This document shows, in pieces, positions 5,905 to 13,524 of a stretch of DNA of 32,523 nt (positions are counted from its first letter, which is position 1; every line of letters begins with the position of its first letter). The translations under genes and the position numbers were made by a program. The notes beneath the pieces are model-generated. The model had not been told where the DNA came from. It saw only the letters and a list, made by a program, of their open reading frames with translations, and made no database searches. The DNA lies in assembly GCF_047160095.1 (NCBI RefSeq), contig NZ_AP038786.1:1-32523 (forward strand). Direction: 5' to 3'. Source of the DNA: Rodentibacter abscessus (GTDB lineage Bacteria > Pseudomonadota > Gammaproteobacteria > Enterobacterales > Pasteurellaceae).

Positions 5905-6483
5905 CTATTTTTGAGTGGATTCTTTTGCTGCTTCCTCTTCAAGGATTTGAGCCGCTGCCGCACAAATTCTAAGTAAAATATCTTGATTTTTTACTCGAAG
6001 ATTCAAACTTTTTTTATCTTGAGTAAGCTCAAAATAGGCTCCGTGTGTACGAGCGACAAGATAATCTCTGTAATTCGTTTTTTCAAAAGGAATAAAACGC
6101 TGAAAAGCGGCTAATTCGGCATTTTTGAGATCTTCTTCTTCCTGTTTTTTCGCTCTAAATGCAAACACTTCATCAATTTTTTCATTGATTTTTTCAAGCT
6201 CTAAACGTTGCATTAGATCACGAATAATCGCTTTTTCTGATTTTTCATCATTAAAATAGATATGATTAGAAAAAGTAAAGTTACCGTAACTGTAACGCCC
6301 TACGGAAAAATAGGCTTTGATTTTATTTTTGGATTGTTGAGAGAAAAATAAACAGCATTCAACGCCTCGATTTTTCCCCTCAAATTGTAAGAGATTAGAG
6401 CCATTACCCGATTTGTTTTGAAATCTAATATCTAAATCAGCAGCTAAACGTTCAACAATTAAAGTAAGTTTTTCAATGTTCAT
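5905..6483 (-). CDS. Hypothetical protein (192 aa) under the shared leader
   Basis: Family not recognised. The N-terminal ~75 residues look like a mixed alpha/beta domain (LTLIVERLAADLDIRFQ, then GVECCLFFSQQS, then IKAYFSVGRYSYGNFTF). Residues ~85-125 are a charged helix, probably coiled (INEKIDEVFAFRAKKQEEED). The C-terminal end is helical (ILLRICAAAAQILEEEAAK). It has no signal peptide or membrane segment, so it is cytosolic. It is transcribed alone from module copy 3, whose leader is almost the same as that of the J-domain gene, including the first two codons (MN). A role during or soon after plasmid entry is only inferred from the shared control. Confidence 0.65.
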   Translation of the reverse strand: MNIEKLTLIVERLAADLDIRFQNKSGNGSNLLQFEGKNRGVECCLFFSQQSKNKIKAYFSVGRYSYGNFTFSNHIYFNDEKSEKAIIRDLMQRLELEKINEKIDEVFAFRAKKQEEEDLKNAELAAFQRFIPFEKTNYRDYLVARTHGAYFELTQDKKSLNLRVKNQDILLRICAAAAQILEEEAAKESTQK

Positions 6484-6640
6484 AATAAAATCCCCAATGG
6501 TCTTTTAGTTGATAAATAGCCTTTCGGCTGGTTGGCTAAGTCGTCTTTTTGTCCTTAACTGTGCTTATTATATGCTTTTAATGTGTTTTTTGCAAGTTAT
6601 TTTTATAAAATTTTATGCTTAAATGCTTATTTTTTGAATG
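6484..6640 (-). promoter_or_regulatory. Shared promoter-leader module, copy 3
   Basis: TTGCAA (6595-6590), a 17-bp spacer, TATAAT (6572-6567), the conserved leader hairpin AGCC-GAAA-GGCT and GGGGAT before ATG 6483. It differs from copy 1 at only a few bases. Confidence 0.8.
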
Positions 6641-6792
6641 GTTAAAAGTTACGGATTATTAAGGCTGCAAGCCTTAATGGAGCGAAGCGGTAAACCTGCT
6701 GGGCGTGATTCGTGGCTGGCTGATATTTTCGGGCGTGCGGAAGTAACCAGCGAATAGCCTGCCTTACCTCCCCCCCCTGCTGAAACCTTGCG
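6484..6792. repeat. 309-bp direct repeat, copy B
   Basis: Matches 450-758 over the full length with scattered substitutions, including the ATTAAGGCT/AGCCTTAAT palindrome. Both copies lie upstream of a minus-strand gene and have the same orientation, so recombination between them would delete the ~6-kb accessory block. Confidence 0.85.
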
Positions 6793-6926
6793 ATATATCC
6801 CCTTAAAGAACGCCTAAGAAGCCCACAGAAAGCGATAATGCAAAGGATAGAAGAGAAATCAACGCTCAAAGGGTAAAAGGTGCAAAAGGTTGAAATAGTG
6901 AAAATAACGTGCATTTGCACGCTAGA

Positions 6927-7057
6927 GGGGGTAACGGTATGGAAAACCACTAAGAATTTGCGGTCGGTTGTCAAGGTTTGGCGAAGCCAACCCGTAGGGC
7001 TTGACCTTGACAAACGAAGGAGCAAATTTCTTAGAATGGTTCCATACTGTTACCTCC
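6927..7057. other. 131-nt cloverleaf-like palindromic element
   Basis: The outer arms (GGGGGTAACGGTATGG... and its near-complement ending ...CCATACTGTTACCTCC) pair over about 35 positions with a few bulges and G-U pairs. Inside, TTGTCAAGGT pairs with ACCTTGACAA, and two small hairpins (TTGGC-GAA-GCCAA and CCC-GTA-GGG) top the structure. It lies behind rep, between the 309-bp repeat and the AT-rich presumed origin. Possible roles are a single-strand initiation site, part of oriV, or an RNA. No gene is seen from 6793 to 7417. Confidence 0.55.
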
Positions 7058-7079
7058 ATTGTTTATTAGTCCTCGAATT

Positions 7080-7400
7080 TACCCACGCTTTGCGTGGGTG
7101 CTAACTTTGGAAAAATCGAAGATTTTTCTGTTTCTTTCTTTTTATTTATAAAAAGATATTTACGAAGTAACGTTAAGTGCCGAAATAAAGGGCGAATTTA
7201 ACTATAAATTATCAACAAGATACTAACAGCATATCCACAAAAATATATACAAAAGATTTTTTGAAAGTGATTTTGAAATTTAGAAAGGATTTTTTGAAGT
7301 GAAAAATGATATTTTCTGCATAATTGTATCCTATTTTTAAAAAATAGGCGAAAAATTTCGTTCCTAAATTAGAAATAATTAGGAATGAATTTATTTTTTC
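7080..7400. other. Presumed replication origin region (AT-rich, behind rep)
   Basis: IncFII-type plasmids initiate downstream of repA, and this is the matching position. Visible elements: a perfect hairpin ACCCACGC-TTT-GCGTGGGT (7080-7098); GAAAAATC-GAA-GATTTTTC followed by T-rich DNA; two DnaA-box-like 9-mers, each one mismatch from TTATCCACA (7209-7217 and 7231-7239); a direct repeat of GATTTTTTGAA(A)GTGA around 7255 and 7291; the palindrome CCTATTTTTAAAAAATAGG; and an inverted repeat TTCCTAA/TTAGGAA. The region is very AT-rich. Origin function is inferred from position and composition. Confidence 0.5.
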
Positions 7401-7417
7401 AATGGTTATTAAAAGAT

Positions 7418-8434
7418 TTAGGCGAAGCGTAAATCGTCGAGATAGCTTTGCATTTGAGCTTTGCGATAGGCTATATCATTTGCAGCTTTAAGCCTTGCCC
7501 GCTCTCGTATTCGCTCTTTATCAAAGAGCCGTTTTTGCAATTTGTAAACCTCTTCAGGAGTATTACAATCAGCAAAAGAGCGGAAGCAAGGTTTAAATAC
7601 ATCAGTTTCAATATCCAACGTTAAATAATTACTTGGCTTACGTTGAGAAATAAACGTAATAATATGCTCACCTAAGAAGTCTTTACGGCGTTTAATTAAA
7701 AGATTGCGTAAAGAGTGGTGTGATTTAATATCAGCAACGCCTTTATGCTCTAATTTGTCTAAATGCTTTTGATAGCTATTAGACACTTGGCTTGAACGAT
7801 TATTTACAAATTGATATTTGTGAAAATCAACAATCAATTTTCTTAATTGTTTTTCGGTTATACCAAACATTAAGAAAAATTCCACGTTGAGCCAAATACG
7901 CATAGCTTTATGCTTTCTGCCTTGCTTATCGTATTCACGAAGTACCGTAATCAATTCAGCGGCTTCAAGCATTTCTAAAGCCCCTCGCACGGTATCATAA
8001 CGCACTCGGCTTTTTCCTGCCTTGTTATCCCACGATTCATAGGTTTGATTACACATTTTAGCGATATGTTCGACGTTCGCACGCACCTCAAACAAATAAG
8101 AGCTTTTCGGCGAAAAGTCGCAGTAAGAAATCAGCGTAGGCACTAGCACAGTTAAAACCTCACGGCGATCACGACGAATTTTTTCACGCTCATATTTTGC
8201 TAAACGTAAGGCGTTAAGATAGGGATTTTTATTGAAATCGTGGGTTTCGCAGCGTTGCAAGAAAAACCACGTTGTATAAGCATAGTCTTTACGCTGATAA
8301 TTCTGCATAAATACAGGCGTTTTGTTACGGTGTTTTTTCTTGTTAGCTTTGTCGTAGATTTTAGCTTTTAACGTAGATGTAAAGCCAAAAGTGCGGTGTT
8401 TTTTGTTACGTTTTTTAGGTTGGTTACTCATCAT
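7418..8434 (-). CDS. repA: Plasmid replication initiator RepA (IncFII/IncL/M/IncB type)
   Basis: 338 aa, basic. The central part (DTVRGALEMLEAAELITVLREYDK, then KAMRIWLNVEFFLMFGI) follows the winged-helix region of RepA proteins of IncFII, IncL/M and IncB plasmids, where a few RepA molecules start theta replication. LRLAKYEREKIRRDRR and the C-terminal helical, Arg-rich tail also fit. Two ATGs (8434 and 8431) are possible. Neither has a good ribosome site, which suits a gene whose translation is held back by leader RNA structure. An antisense RNA unit lies upstream on the other strand. One AAGTGCGGT uptake word lies inside the coding region. Confidence 0.85.
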   Translation of the reverse strand: MMSNQPKKRNKKHRTFGFTSTLKAKIYDKANKKKHRNKTPVFMQNYQRKDYAYTTWFFLQRCETHDFNKNPYLNALRLAKYEREKIRRDRREVLTVLVPTLISYCDFSPKSSYLFEVRANVEHIAKMCNQTYESWDNKAGKSRVRYDTVRGALEMLEAAELITVLREYDKQGRKHKAMRIWLNVEFFLMFGITEKQLRKLIVDFHKYQFVNNRSSQVSNSYQKHLDKLEHKGVADIKSHHSLRNLLIKRRKDFLGEHIITFISQRKPSNYLTLDIETDVFKPCFRSFADCNTPEEVYKLQKRLFDKERIRERARLKAANDIAYRKAQMQSYLDDLRFA

Positions 8435-8522
8435 TACTTAAACTTTTTTCAGTTTAGCAATGTTAAGCACGATTTTTTGATATTTTAGGTTGGCATACCT
8501 TGCAATCAGATATTTAGGTTGG
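8414..8522 (+). repeat. TTTAGGTTGG direct repeats around the rep start
   Basis: Three copies of TTTAGGTTGG at 8414, 8484 and 8513 in one orientation. The last two flank the shared -35 hexamer, and the first lies in the first codons of repA. They are candidate operators for RepA or another copy-number regulator. Confidence 0.45.
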
Positions 8523-8528
8523 TATAAT
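8477..8528. promoter_or_regulatory. Divergent promoters sharing one -35 hexamer
   Basis: The palindromic hexamer TTGCAA (8500-8505) has TATAAT 17 bp downstream on the plus strand (8523-8528), giving a strong promoter for the antisense RNA. It also has TATCAA 17 bp downstream on the minus strand (8482-8477), a possible second promoter towards repA. The two would compete for polymerase. Confidence 0.65.
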
Positions 8529-8534
8529 CAGCCC

Positions 8535-8625
8535 TAAATACAATCGTGTTTAACACTCAAACTTGGTCGTGGAAAGCGTTAAAACACAAACTTTGAATAA
8601 GCTCCGCTCCAACGGAGCTTTTTCT
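8535..8625 (+). ncRNA. Antisense RNA controlling RepA (CopA/RNAI-like)
   Basis: Starts a few bases after a perfect TATAAT (8523-8528) and ends at a strong terminator hairpin (8599-8620). The ~90-nt transcript is opposite to the leader of repA. On the rep mRNA strand the hairpin is AAGCTCCG-TTGGAG-CGGAGCTT. Its loop contains UUGG, as in the target loops of IncB/IncL/M-type plasmids. A CCAAC downstream in the leader could pair with it as a pseudoknot. I found no convincing leader-peptide gene. Confidence 0.7.
8599..8625 (+). terminator. Terminator of the antisense RNA
   Basis: Perfect 8-bp stem AAGCTCCG/CGGAGCTT with a 6-base loop, followed by TTTCTTT on the plus strand. Confidence 0.8.
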
Positions 8626-8650
8626 TTATCTGTATTCTTCTCATTTATCA

Positions 8651-8822
8651 ACTTAGGGATAGTTACCCGAAAGGGTGAAAACTCGAAATGTGGCCAAGAA
8701 TGCTTTAGCGTTCCTGGCTACATTGAAGAGGTTGAGTTTTTAGAGCTGAAGCAAGGCAGAATGCCGCAGTCTGAAGCCTAAAAATATAGCCCGACCGCAC
8801 GCTTTGGCGTGGGGTAAGCCCC
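8651..8822 (+). ncRNA. Structured ~173-nt repeat element, copy 2
   Basis: Same fold as copy 1. Here the left end is ACTTAGGG instead of GGCTTAGGG, so the closing helix keeps only CTTA/TAAG, while the 3' hairpin CACGC-TTTG-GCGTG is perfect. It follows directly behind the antisense-RNA terminator. The open frame through it could begin upstream at 8563, but that start lies inside the antisense RNA. Confidence 0.6.
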
Positions 8823-9003
8823 CCCTAAACTGTAAAATTGGGCATATTCTAACGCTTATATATCAATAAGATCAAGCACGATCTGCTTTTCTCTCAAAAA
8901 ATCAAACCTTTATTATCTCATCTCATACTGTTAGAATTTGCTTACCTTTCACGGTTATTTTAGCATTTTTCAGAAAAAATATATATCCTGTTCAAAATAT
9001 ATG
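8823..9003. other. Non-coding gap before the regulator gene
   Basis: No gene is seen. On the minus strand TTGATC, 18 bp and TAGAAT (about 8874-8845) could be a promoter giving a long repA leader that spans the antisense RNA. Otherwise this is AT-rich DNA without clear signals. Confidence 0.35.
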
Positions 9004-9032
9004 TTTATTCTAAAAATGAAGCGTAGTATAAT
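8978..9032 (+). promoter_or_regulatory. Promoter region of the small RHH-like gene
   Basis: A perfect TATAAT at 9027-9032 lies 22 bp before the ATG, with only TTTATT at the -35 position. Two AAAATATAT repeats just upstream could be an operator. Confidence 0.5.
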
Positions 9033-9053
9033 AAGCTCATTAAGGAGAGTTAA

Positions 9054-9272
9054 ATGTCGAACTCTATAACGACGGTTCGCCTAGCAGGTGAACGAAAACG
9101 CATTGTAGAGAGAATGGCACTCGAAGCTGGCTCAAAATGTGGAAAAATACTTAGAGTAAGCGACGTCGTTCATTTTCTCATAGATAGATATTCAAATCTT
9201 GAAACAATCGAAGAACTAGCAAAAAAGAATACACCAGAAAACGATTTTTCTTTTAAAAAAGAGGGCAGATGA
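9054..9272 (+). CDS. Small DNA-binding protein, ribbon-helix-helix-like
   Basis: 72 aa with an AAGGAGAG ribosome site. The N-terminal strand ITTVRLAGERKRIVERMAL followed by LRVSDVVHFLIDRYSN has the beta-alpha-alpha pattern of ribbon-helix-helix regulators. It precedes the secretion operon, is followed after one base by a lipoprotein gene, and is a reasonable candidate for the repressor acting on the TGTATACA palindromes at 9604 and 29202. Both the fold and the target are inferred; the sequence is too short for certainty. Confidence 0.6.
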   Translation: MSNSITTVRLAGERKRIVERMALEAGSKCGKILRVSDVVHFLIDRYSNLETIEELAKKNTPENDFSFKKEGR

Positions 9273-9273
9273 A

Positions 9274-9555
9274 ATGAAATTTAAGACTTTGTTAGTATCA
9301 GCTTTAATTGGTTTAACTTTAACCGCTTGTAACGATGATTCAGATCGTAGTGGTACATATTTTAATTCTCAAAATGAATCAATAGAAATTCATAAAACAG
9401 AAAAGCATAAATACGTTATTAGAGGGGAAAAATTATTTAAATCTGTGGCTTATGAAAAAAATAATGAATTATATGATATTGCGGATAATGCCCTAATAGG
9501 GAAATTTGACGGAAATGTATTTAAACATTCATCTGGAGATTATAAAAAGAGATAA
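9274..9555 (+). CDS. Small lipoprotein of unknown function
   Basis: 93 aa. It begins with a lipoprotein signal peptide, MKFKTLLVSALIGLTLTAC, with Cys19 as the modified residue, followed by a polar mature part (NESIEIHKTEKHKYVIRG, then FKSVAYEKNNELYDI) that looks beta-rich. It starts one base after the preceding stop codon, so the two genes are co-transcribed. A terminator follows, which separates it from virB1. Its place beside the secretion genes suggests a role such as entry exclusion or channel assembly, but nothing in the sequence proves this. Confidence 0.75.
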   Translation: MKFKTLLVSALIGLTLTACNDDSDRSGTYFNSQNESIEIHKTEKHKYVIRGEKLFKSVAYEKNNELYDIADNALIGKFDGNVFKHSSGDYKKR

Positions 9556-9585
9556 TTTTCAGCAGAGGTAATCTCTTTTTTTATT
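9546..9585. terminator. Terminator behind the lipoprotein gene
   Basis: AAAGAGAT (9546-9553) pairs with ATCTCTTT (9571-9578) and is followed by a T run. It separates the regulator/lipoprotein unit from the virB operon. Confidence 0.65.
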
Positions 9586-9600
9586 CATAAAAAAAGAGCC

Positions 9601-9629
9601 TTGAGTATTGTATACAATACTACGATAAA
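9601..9629 (+). promoter_or_regulatory. virB operon promoter with embedded palindromic operator
   Basis: TTGAGT (9601-9606), a 17-bp spacer and GATAAA (9624-9629). The perfect 18-bp palindrome AGTATTGTATACAATACT (9604-9621) fills the spacer, the classical position of a repressor site. Its TGTATACA core recurs at the relaxase operon promoter (29202-29209). Confidence 0.6.
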
Positions 9630-9667
9630 AATCAATAACTATTTGATATTAAATGAGATTTTTATAA

Positions 9668-10351
9668 ATGGCAACCATAACAACACAAGTTTTACTCTCC
9701 CTTTTTGCTCAATGTGCTGCTGATGTGGCTCCTGAAACATTGCATACGTTAATAGGGGTTGAAAGCAGCCGAAATCCTTATGCAATCGCTGTTGTATATG
9801 ACAAATCTACGCCTCAAAAAGACCGTTTAGAGTTTGCTCAACCGACAACGGAAGAAGAAGCTAAAAATATCATCACGGCATTAGAATCACCTCCTATCAC
9901 TCACAAAAGCTATTCAGTTGGTTTAATGCAAGTGAACAGCTCAAATTTCAAAACCTACGGCATAACAAAAGAAAATATGTTCAATGCTTGTAAAAATATC
10001 GAAGCTGGAGCTGAAATTTTTAAAGCGTGCTATGCCGATGTAAAAAATAACAACCCAACAAAAAATGAACAAGAATTACTAAGACTGGCTTCCTCCTGCT
10101 ATTACTCTGGCAATGAAACACGAGGTTTTTTGAAGGAGAAGAGCGGAACGTCTTATGTAGACAGAATCAATGCAACTGTGGCGAAGAATTACAAAGTCCC
10201 AGCCATAAAGCCATTGAGTGAAGTGCCTAACACTTCATCAACTGATGAACAGATTGCGGAAACGCAATCCGCTTCAGCACTAGCCCCCCAACAAATTCAA
10301 CCGCCGAAACAAATAAAGGCGTGGGATATGTTTGGGGATTTCAAACAATAA
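9668..10351 (+). CDS. virB1: VirB1 lytic transglycosylase
   Basis: 227 aa. The SLT-type core has the catalytic Glu at residue 32 (TLIGVESSRNPYA), the SVGLMQVNSSNF motif, then a CKNIEAGAEIFKACY helix and the SSCYYSGN segment with YVDRI. It cuts peptidoglycan locally so the secretion channel can be built. No clear cleavable signal peptide is visible, although the N-terminus is moderately hydrophobic. The C-terminal ~50 residues (Pro/Gln/Ser/Ala-rich) are a flexible tail. It is the first gene of the virB operon. The ribosome site is weak. Confidence 0.9.
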   Translation: MATITTQVLLSLFAQCAADVAPETLHTLIGVESSRNPYAIAVVYDKSTPQKDRLEFAQPTTEEEAKNIITALESPPITHKSYSVGLMQVNSSNFKTYGITKENMFNACKNIEAGAEIFKACYADVKNNNPTKNEQELLRLASSCYYSGNETRGFLKEKSGTSYVDRINATVAKNYKVPAIKPLSEVPNTSSTDEQIAETQSASALAPQQIQPPKQIKAWDMFGDFKQ

Positions 10352-10369
10352 AAATGTGGAATTAAAGAA

Positions 10370-10684
10370 ATGACTTTAACACAAAATAAAACGGCTACTT
10401 ATGTAGTTTTTGCGTTAATCGCTTGTCTTGCAATGTTTGTTAGCGTGGACGCTTTCGCCGCAGGCGGCGGCTTAAACGCTGCAACAACCGAAGCAACCAA
10501 CATTAAAAACTGGGCTTATAAGTTTTTAGGAGTGGCAGCTCTCGGTTACATTATTTTCAACGTCATTATGGCTTATGTAGGTCGTAAAGGTTGGGGTGAA
10601 GTATTTATGGCTGTTGTATATGCCGCTATTGCTGGTGCCGCAATCGTTTTAGGCGAATGGGCGTGGAGCATTTGGGGTAGCTAA
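10370..10684 (+). CDS. virB2: VirB2 major pilin
   Basis: 104 aa. It has a long signal region (TYVVFALIACLAMFVSVDAFA) ending near AFA-AGGG, then two hydrophobic helices (FLGVAALGYIIFNVIMAYV and VFMAVVYAAIAGAAIVLG) separated by the basic GRKGWGE loop, the standard pilin layout. It forms the conjugative pilus subunit after processing in the inner membrane. A terminator-like hairpin follows at 10728, before virB3. Confidence 0.9.
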   Translation: MTLTQNKTATYVVFALIACLAMFVSVDAFAAGGGLNAATTEATNIKNWAYKFLGVAALGYIIFNVIMAYVGRKGWGEVFMAVVYAAIAGAAIVLGEWAWSIWGS

Positions 10685-10727
10685 TCTCCCTTTTCTGTAT
10701 TTTGTACAAAACATAGAAATTAAGAAA

Positions 10728-10747
10728 AAGCCCTGTCTTCAGGGCTT
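10728..10747 (+). terminator. Attenuator-like hairpin between virB2 and virB3
   Basis: AAGCCCTG-TCTT-CAGGGCTT is a perfect hairpin followed by ATTTTG. It probably terminates only part of the transcripts or protects the virB2 3' end, so that pilin is made in excess over the channel proteins. Confidence 0.6.
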
Positions 10748-10766
10748 ATTTTGAATAAGGAAAATT

Positions 10767-11123
10767 ATGAGTGATTTAAACGAAAGCTACCCCTCATTTA
10801 ATGGAATGAATCGTCCAGCAATGGTATTCGGTGTTCCAATGGTTGCTGCCTTATTCGTCCTTTGTTTTATGGTTGTATCAGGCTTTTTAGGGAGCTTCCT
10901 CAACTGGGGATTTTATAGCCTGATTTTACCGACGATAGGGGCTTTATATTTATTCTTTCTGAAAATTATCTGTGAAGATGATCCGAACGCTTTAGCGTTC
11001 ATTAAGTGGCGTTTAAAAGCAATACTAATCAAACAAGCTCAAGGAAACCCTGTAATTTTACTCACAAGCGATAGCAAAAAAAGAGAGGTCTACAATGCAC
11101 GCAGACAGTTTAAAAAATGGTAA
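10767..11123 (+). CDS. virB3: VirB3 inner-membrane channel protein
   Basis: 118 aa. The N-terminal region NGMNRPAMVFGVPM is typical of VirB3. Two adjacent membrane segments follow (VAALFVLCFMVVSGFLG and FYSLILPTIGALYLFFL), then a cytosolic basic tail (ALAFIKWRLKAILI). VirB3 works with the VirB4 ATPase at the base of the channel. Its 3' end overlaps virB4 by 29 bp, which suggests translational coupling. Confidence 0.88.
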   Translation: MSDLNESYPSFNGMNRPAMVFGVPMVAALFVLCFMVVSGFLGSFLNWGFYSLILPTIGALYLFFLKIICEDDPNALAFIKWRLKAILIKQAQGNPVILLTSDSKKREVYNARRQFKKW

Positions 11124-13509
11124 ACCAATCGAAGATTTATTGCCCAAATATCGTAATAATGTGAACGATTATGTAATTTCTCTTGAGGGCGATAAATTAC
11201 TTTTCACGATTGAATTATCAGGTACTGCATTTAAATCTGTGTCCGACGACGAATTATTTAGCTACTTTTCGGGCTTAGATGACTTTTTCCTAAACTTAGG
11301 TAAAGAGTTCGGCGGAAAATTAGCGATTTGGACGCATATCATTAAAAAACGTGATGAATTTAAAGAAGAATATCAATTTGAATCAAAATTTATTCAAGAA
11401 TTTACTCAACAATACCTTACCGCCTTTGATTCATCAACACACAACTTCTTTAAAACCAGCTATTACATTACCTTTGTTCTGAAATACGACGATATTCACG
11501 AGGGATTAGCACAATGCGATTCGATTATTGCTCTTGCTGATACCATTTTACGCCGTTATGAGGGTGGAAAATTATCCGTCGTTGATATTAGTGATTCTGT
11601 AAGTATTTGTGAAAATAACGAGTTCTTATCCTATTTACTTAATGGAAACCGCAGCACAATCACGCTTAATGACGCTGAAATTGTTGATTCGATTTGTAAT
11701 AGCGACTGGCTTTTTAACTACGACTTTTTCGAGATTCGTAATCGAGAAAGCACAAAATCAAAATTTGGTACAGGGTACTTTTTAAAAGGTTATCCAGCAG
11801 AAACCAGTATCGGAATGTGGGATTTTTTGCTTGAGCTGCCGTATGAATTTATCTTGTCGCAATCCTTTATTTTTACGACCGCACAAAAATCTATTCGGGC
11901 GATTGAAATTCAAGAAAACAAATTATCAAGTGCTGGCGATAGTGCAGAGCGTGAACTTGAAGAACTTAATGCAGCAAGAGCTTTTTTAAGCACAGGTGAA
12001 ATCGCTTTTGGCGATTATCAAGCCTCAATGCTGATTTTTGGCGATACGCCGAAAGCAGCCGTAAACAATGGTGCAAAAGTTATTTCAGCCTTTACCGATA
12101 GAGGAAAAGGAGCAAGATGGACGAGAGCGACACTTGAATCAATGTATGCTTTTTTAAGCGTAATGCCAGCAACCACTATTCGACCGTTAAACAGTACAAG
12201 ATGTAGCACAAACCTTGTTAATGGATTTTCACTACACAACTACTTCGGCGGCAAAAAATCAGGTAATCCTATTGGCGACGGTTCAGCGTTAATGCCAATC
12301 AAAACACCAACGCAAGGGCTTTACTATTTTAATACGCATTACACGCCGTTACATATCAATGCAACAGGTGAAAAAATTGCAGGGCATTTCTTGGTACTTG
12401 GTGCAACAGGTACAGGTAAAACGACGTGGGAAGCGGCATTCGTTGCATTTGTAACTCGTTTTAATCCGCAAATTTTCGTCGTGGATTATAAACGCTCAAC
12501 TGAAATATATATGCGTGCTTATGGAGCGTCTTATTTCACGTTAGAGAGCGGTATTGATACAGGATTAAATCCGTTCCAACTGGAAGATCACGCCAGCAAA
12601 GGCTTATTACAATTCTTATATAGTTTTGTTAGTTCTTGTGCAGTCGATCACAACGGATTAGTGTCAGATGAAGAGCGTTTAATCATCAAGGAAGCCGTAG
12701 ACGCTGTGATGTTGTTACCAAAAGAACAACGCCGTTTTAGCTTAATTTTGCAATCCGTACCGCAAGGCTCCAACTTACATATTCGTTTAAGAAAGTGGTG
12801 TCATTATTATCAAGGCGAATATGCTTGGGTTGTTGATTCTCCAGTAAATAAATTTAATCCGTTGGAATTTGACCGAATCGGCTTTGATACAACGGTCATT
12901 TTAGAAACAAAAGACCACCCAGCCACCGAACCGCTTTTAGCGATTTTGTTGTATTACAAAAATGTAATGAAAAAAGCGAATCAAGGTCGGTTAATGCTCT
13001 CGATTATCGAAGAGTTTTATATGCCGTGCAATTATCCAACTACGCAAAATATGATTAAACAAACCCTTAAAACTGGTCGTCTTACAGGTGAATTTCTAGG
13101 GTTAGTATCACAATCGCCAGCAGACGCTATTCAATGTCAAATTTTTGCGGCAATCGTCGAGCAGACAGCAACAAAGATTATGTTACCAAATCCAATGGCG
13201 ACGTATGACGATGAAGATATAGGCTATAAACGAATCGGCTTAACGCCTAAAGATTTTGCGATATTAAAAGGCTTTGATAAAGAGAGCCGCAAAATGCTAG
13301 TTAAGCAGGGCGATTCAACAACCGAATTACACTTTGATTTAGGGCATTGTATGAAATTTATGCCTATTTTGTCAGGTTCGACAGAGGGGCAAATTGAATG
13401 CGAAAAAATCAGAGCTATACACGGCGACAATCCTGATGACTGGATTGAGCCATTCCTTGCTCGAATGAAAGAGCTAAAACAATTACAAGCTGCCGCTAAA
13501 GCCGCTTAA
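11095..13509 (+). CDS. virB4: VirB4 secretion ATPase
   Basis: 804 aa, the usual size. Walker A GATGTGKT is at about 436-443 and Walker B (LMLSIIEEF) at about 633-641. The N-terminal CagE/TrbE-type region includes NGFSLHNYFGGK and ALMPIKTPTQGLYYFN. It powers pilus biogenesis and substrate transfer at the inner membrane. The start at 11095 has GAGAGG upstream and lies inside virB3. Confidence 0.95.
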   Translation: MHADSLKNGKPIEDLLPKYRNNVNDYVISLEGDKLLFTIELSGTAFKSVSDDELFSYFSGLDDFFLNLGKEFGGKLAIWTHIIKKRDEFKEEYQFESKFIQEFTQQYLTAFDSSTHNFFKTSYYITFVLKYDDIHEGLAQCDSIIALADTILRRYEGGKLSVVDISDSVSICENNEFLSYLLNGNRSTITLNDAEIVDSICNSDWLFNYDFFEIRNRESTKSKFGTGYFLKGYPAETSIGMWDFLLELPYEFILSQSFIFTTAQKSIRAIEIQENKLSSAGDSAERELEELNAARAFLSTGEIAFGDYQASMLIFGDTPKAAVNNGAKVISAFTDRGKGARWTRATLESMYAFLSVMPATTIRPLNSTRCSTNLVNGFSLHNYFGGKKSGNPIGDGSALMPIKTPTQGLYYFNTHYTPLHINATGEKIAGHFLVLGATGTGKTTWEAAFVAFVTRFNPQIFVVDYKRSTEIYMRAYGASYFTLESGIDTGLNPFQLEDHASKGLLQFLYSFVSSCAVDHNGLVSDEERLIIKEAVDAVMLLPKEQRRFSLILQSVPQGSNLHIRLRKWCHYYQGEYAWVVDSPVNKFNPLEFDRIGFDTTVILETKDHPATEPLLAILLYYKNVMKKANQGRLMLSIIEEFYMPCNYPTTQNMIKQTLKTGRLTGEFLGLVSQSPADAIQCQIFAAIVEQTATKIMLPNPMATYDDEDIGYKRIGLTPKDFAILKGFDKESRKMLVKQGDSTTELHFDLGHCMKFMPILSGSTEGQIECEKIRAIHGDNPDDWIEPFLARMKELKQLQAAAKAA

Positions 13510-13524
13510 CACGAGGACAACATT

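Noticed and set aside
8563..8781. A 72-codon frame running through the structured element, with parallel frames in the other two copies
   Set aside because: Its start lies inside the antisense RNA unit, the other copies have no matching start or ribosome site, and most differences between copies change the amino acid while base pairing is kept.
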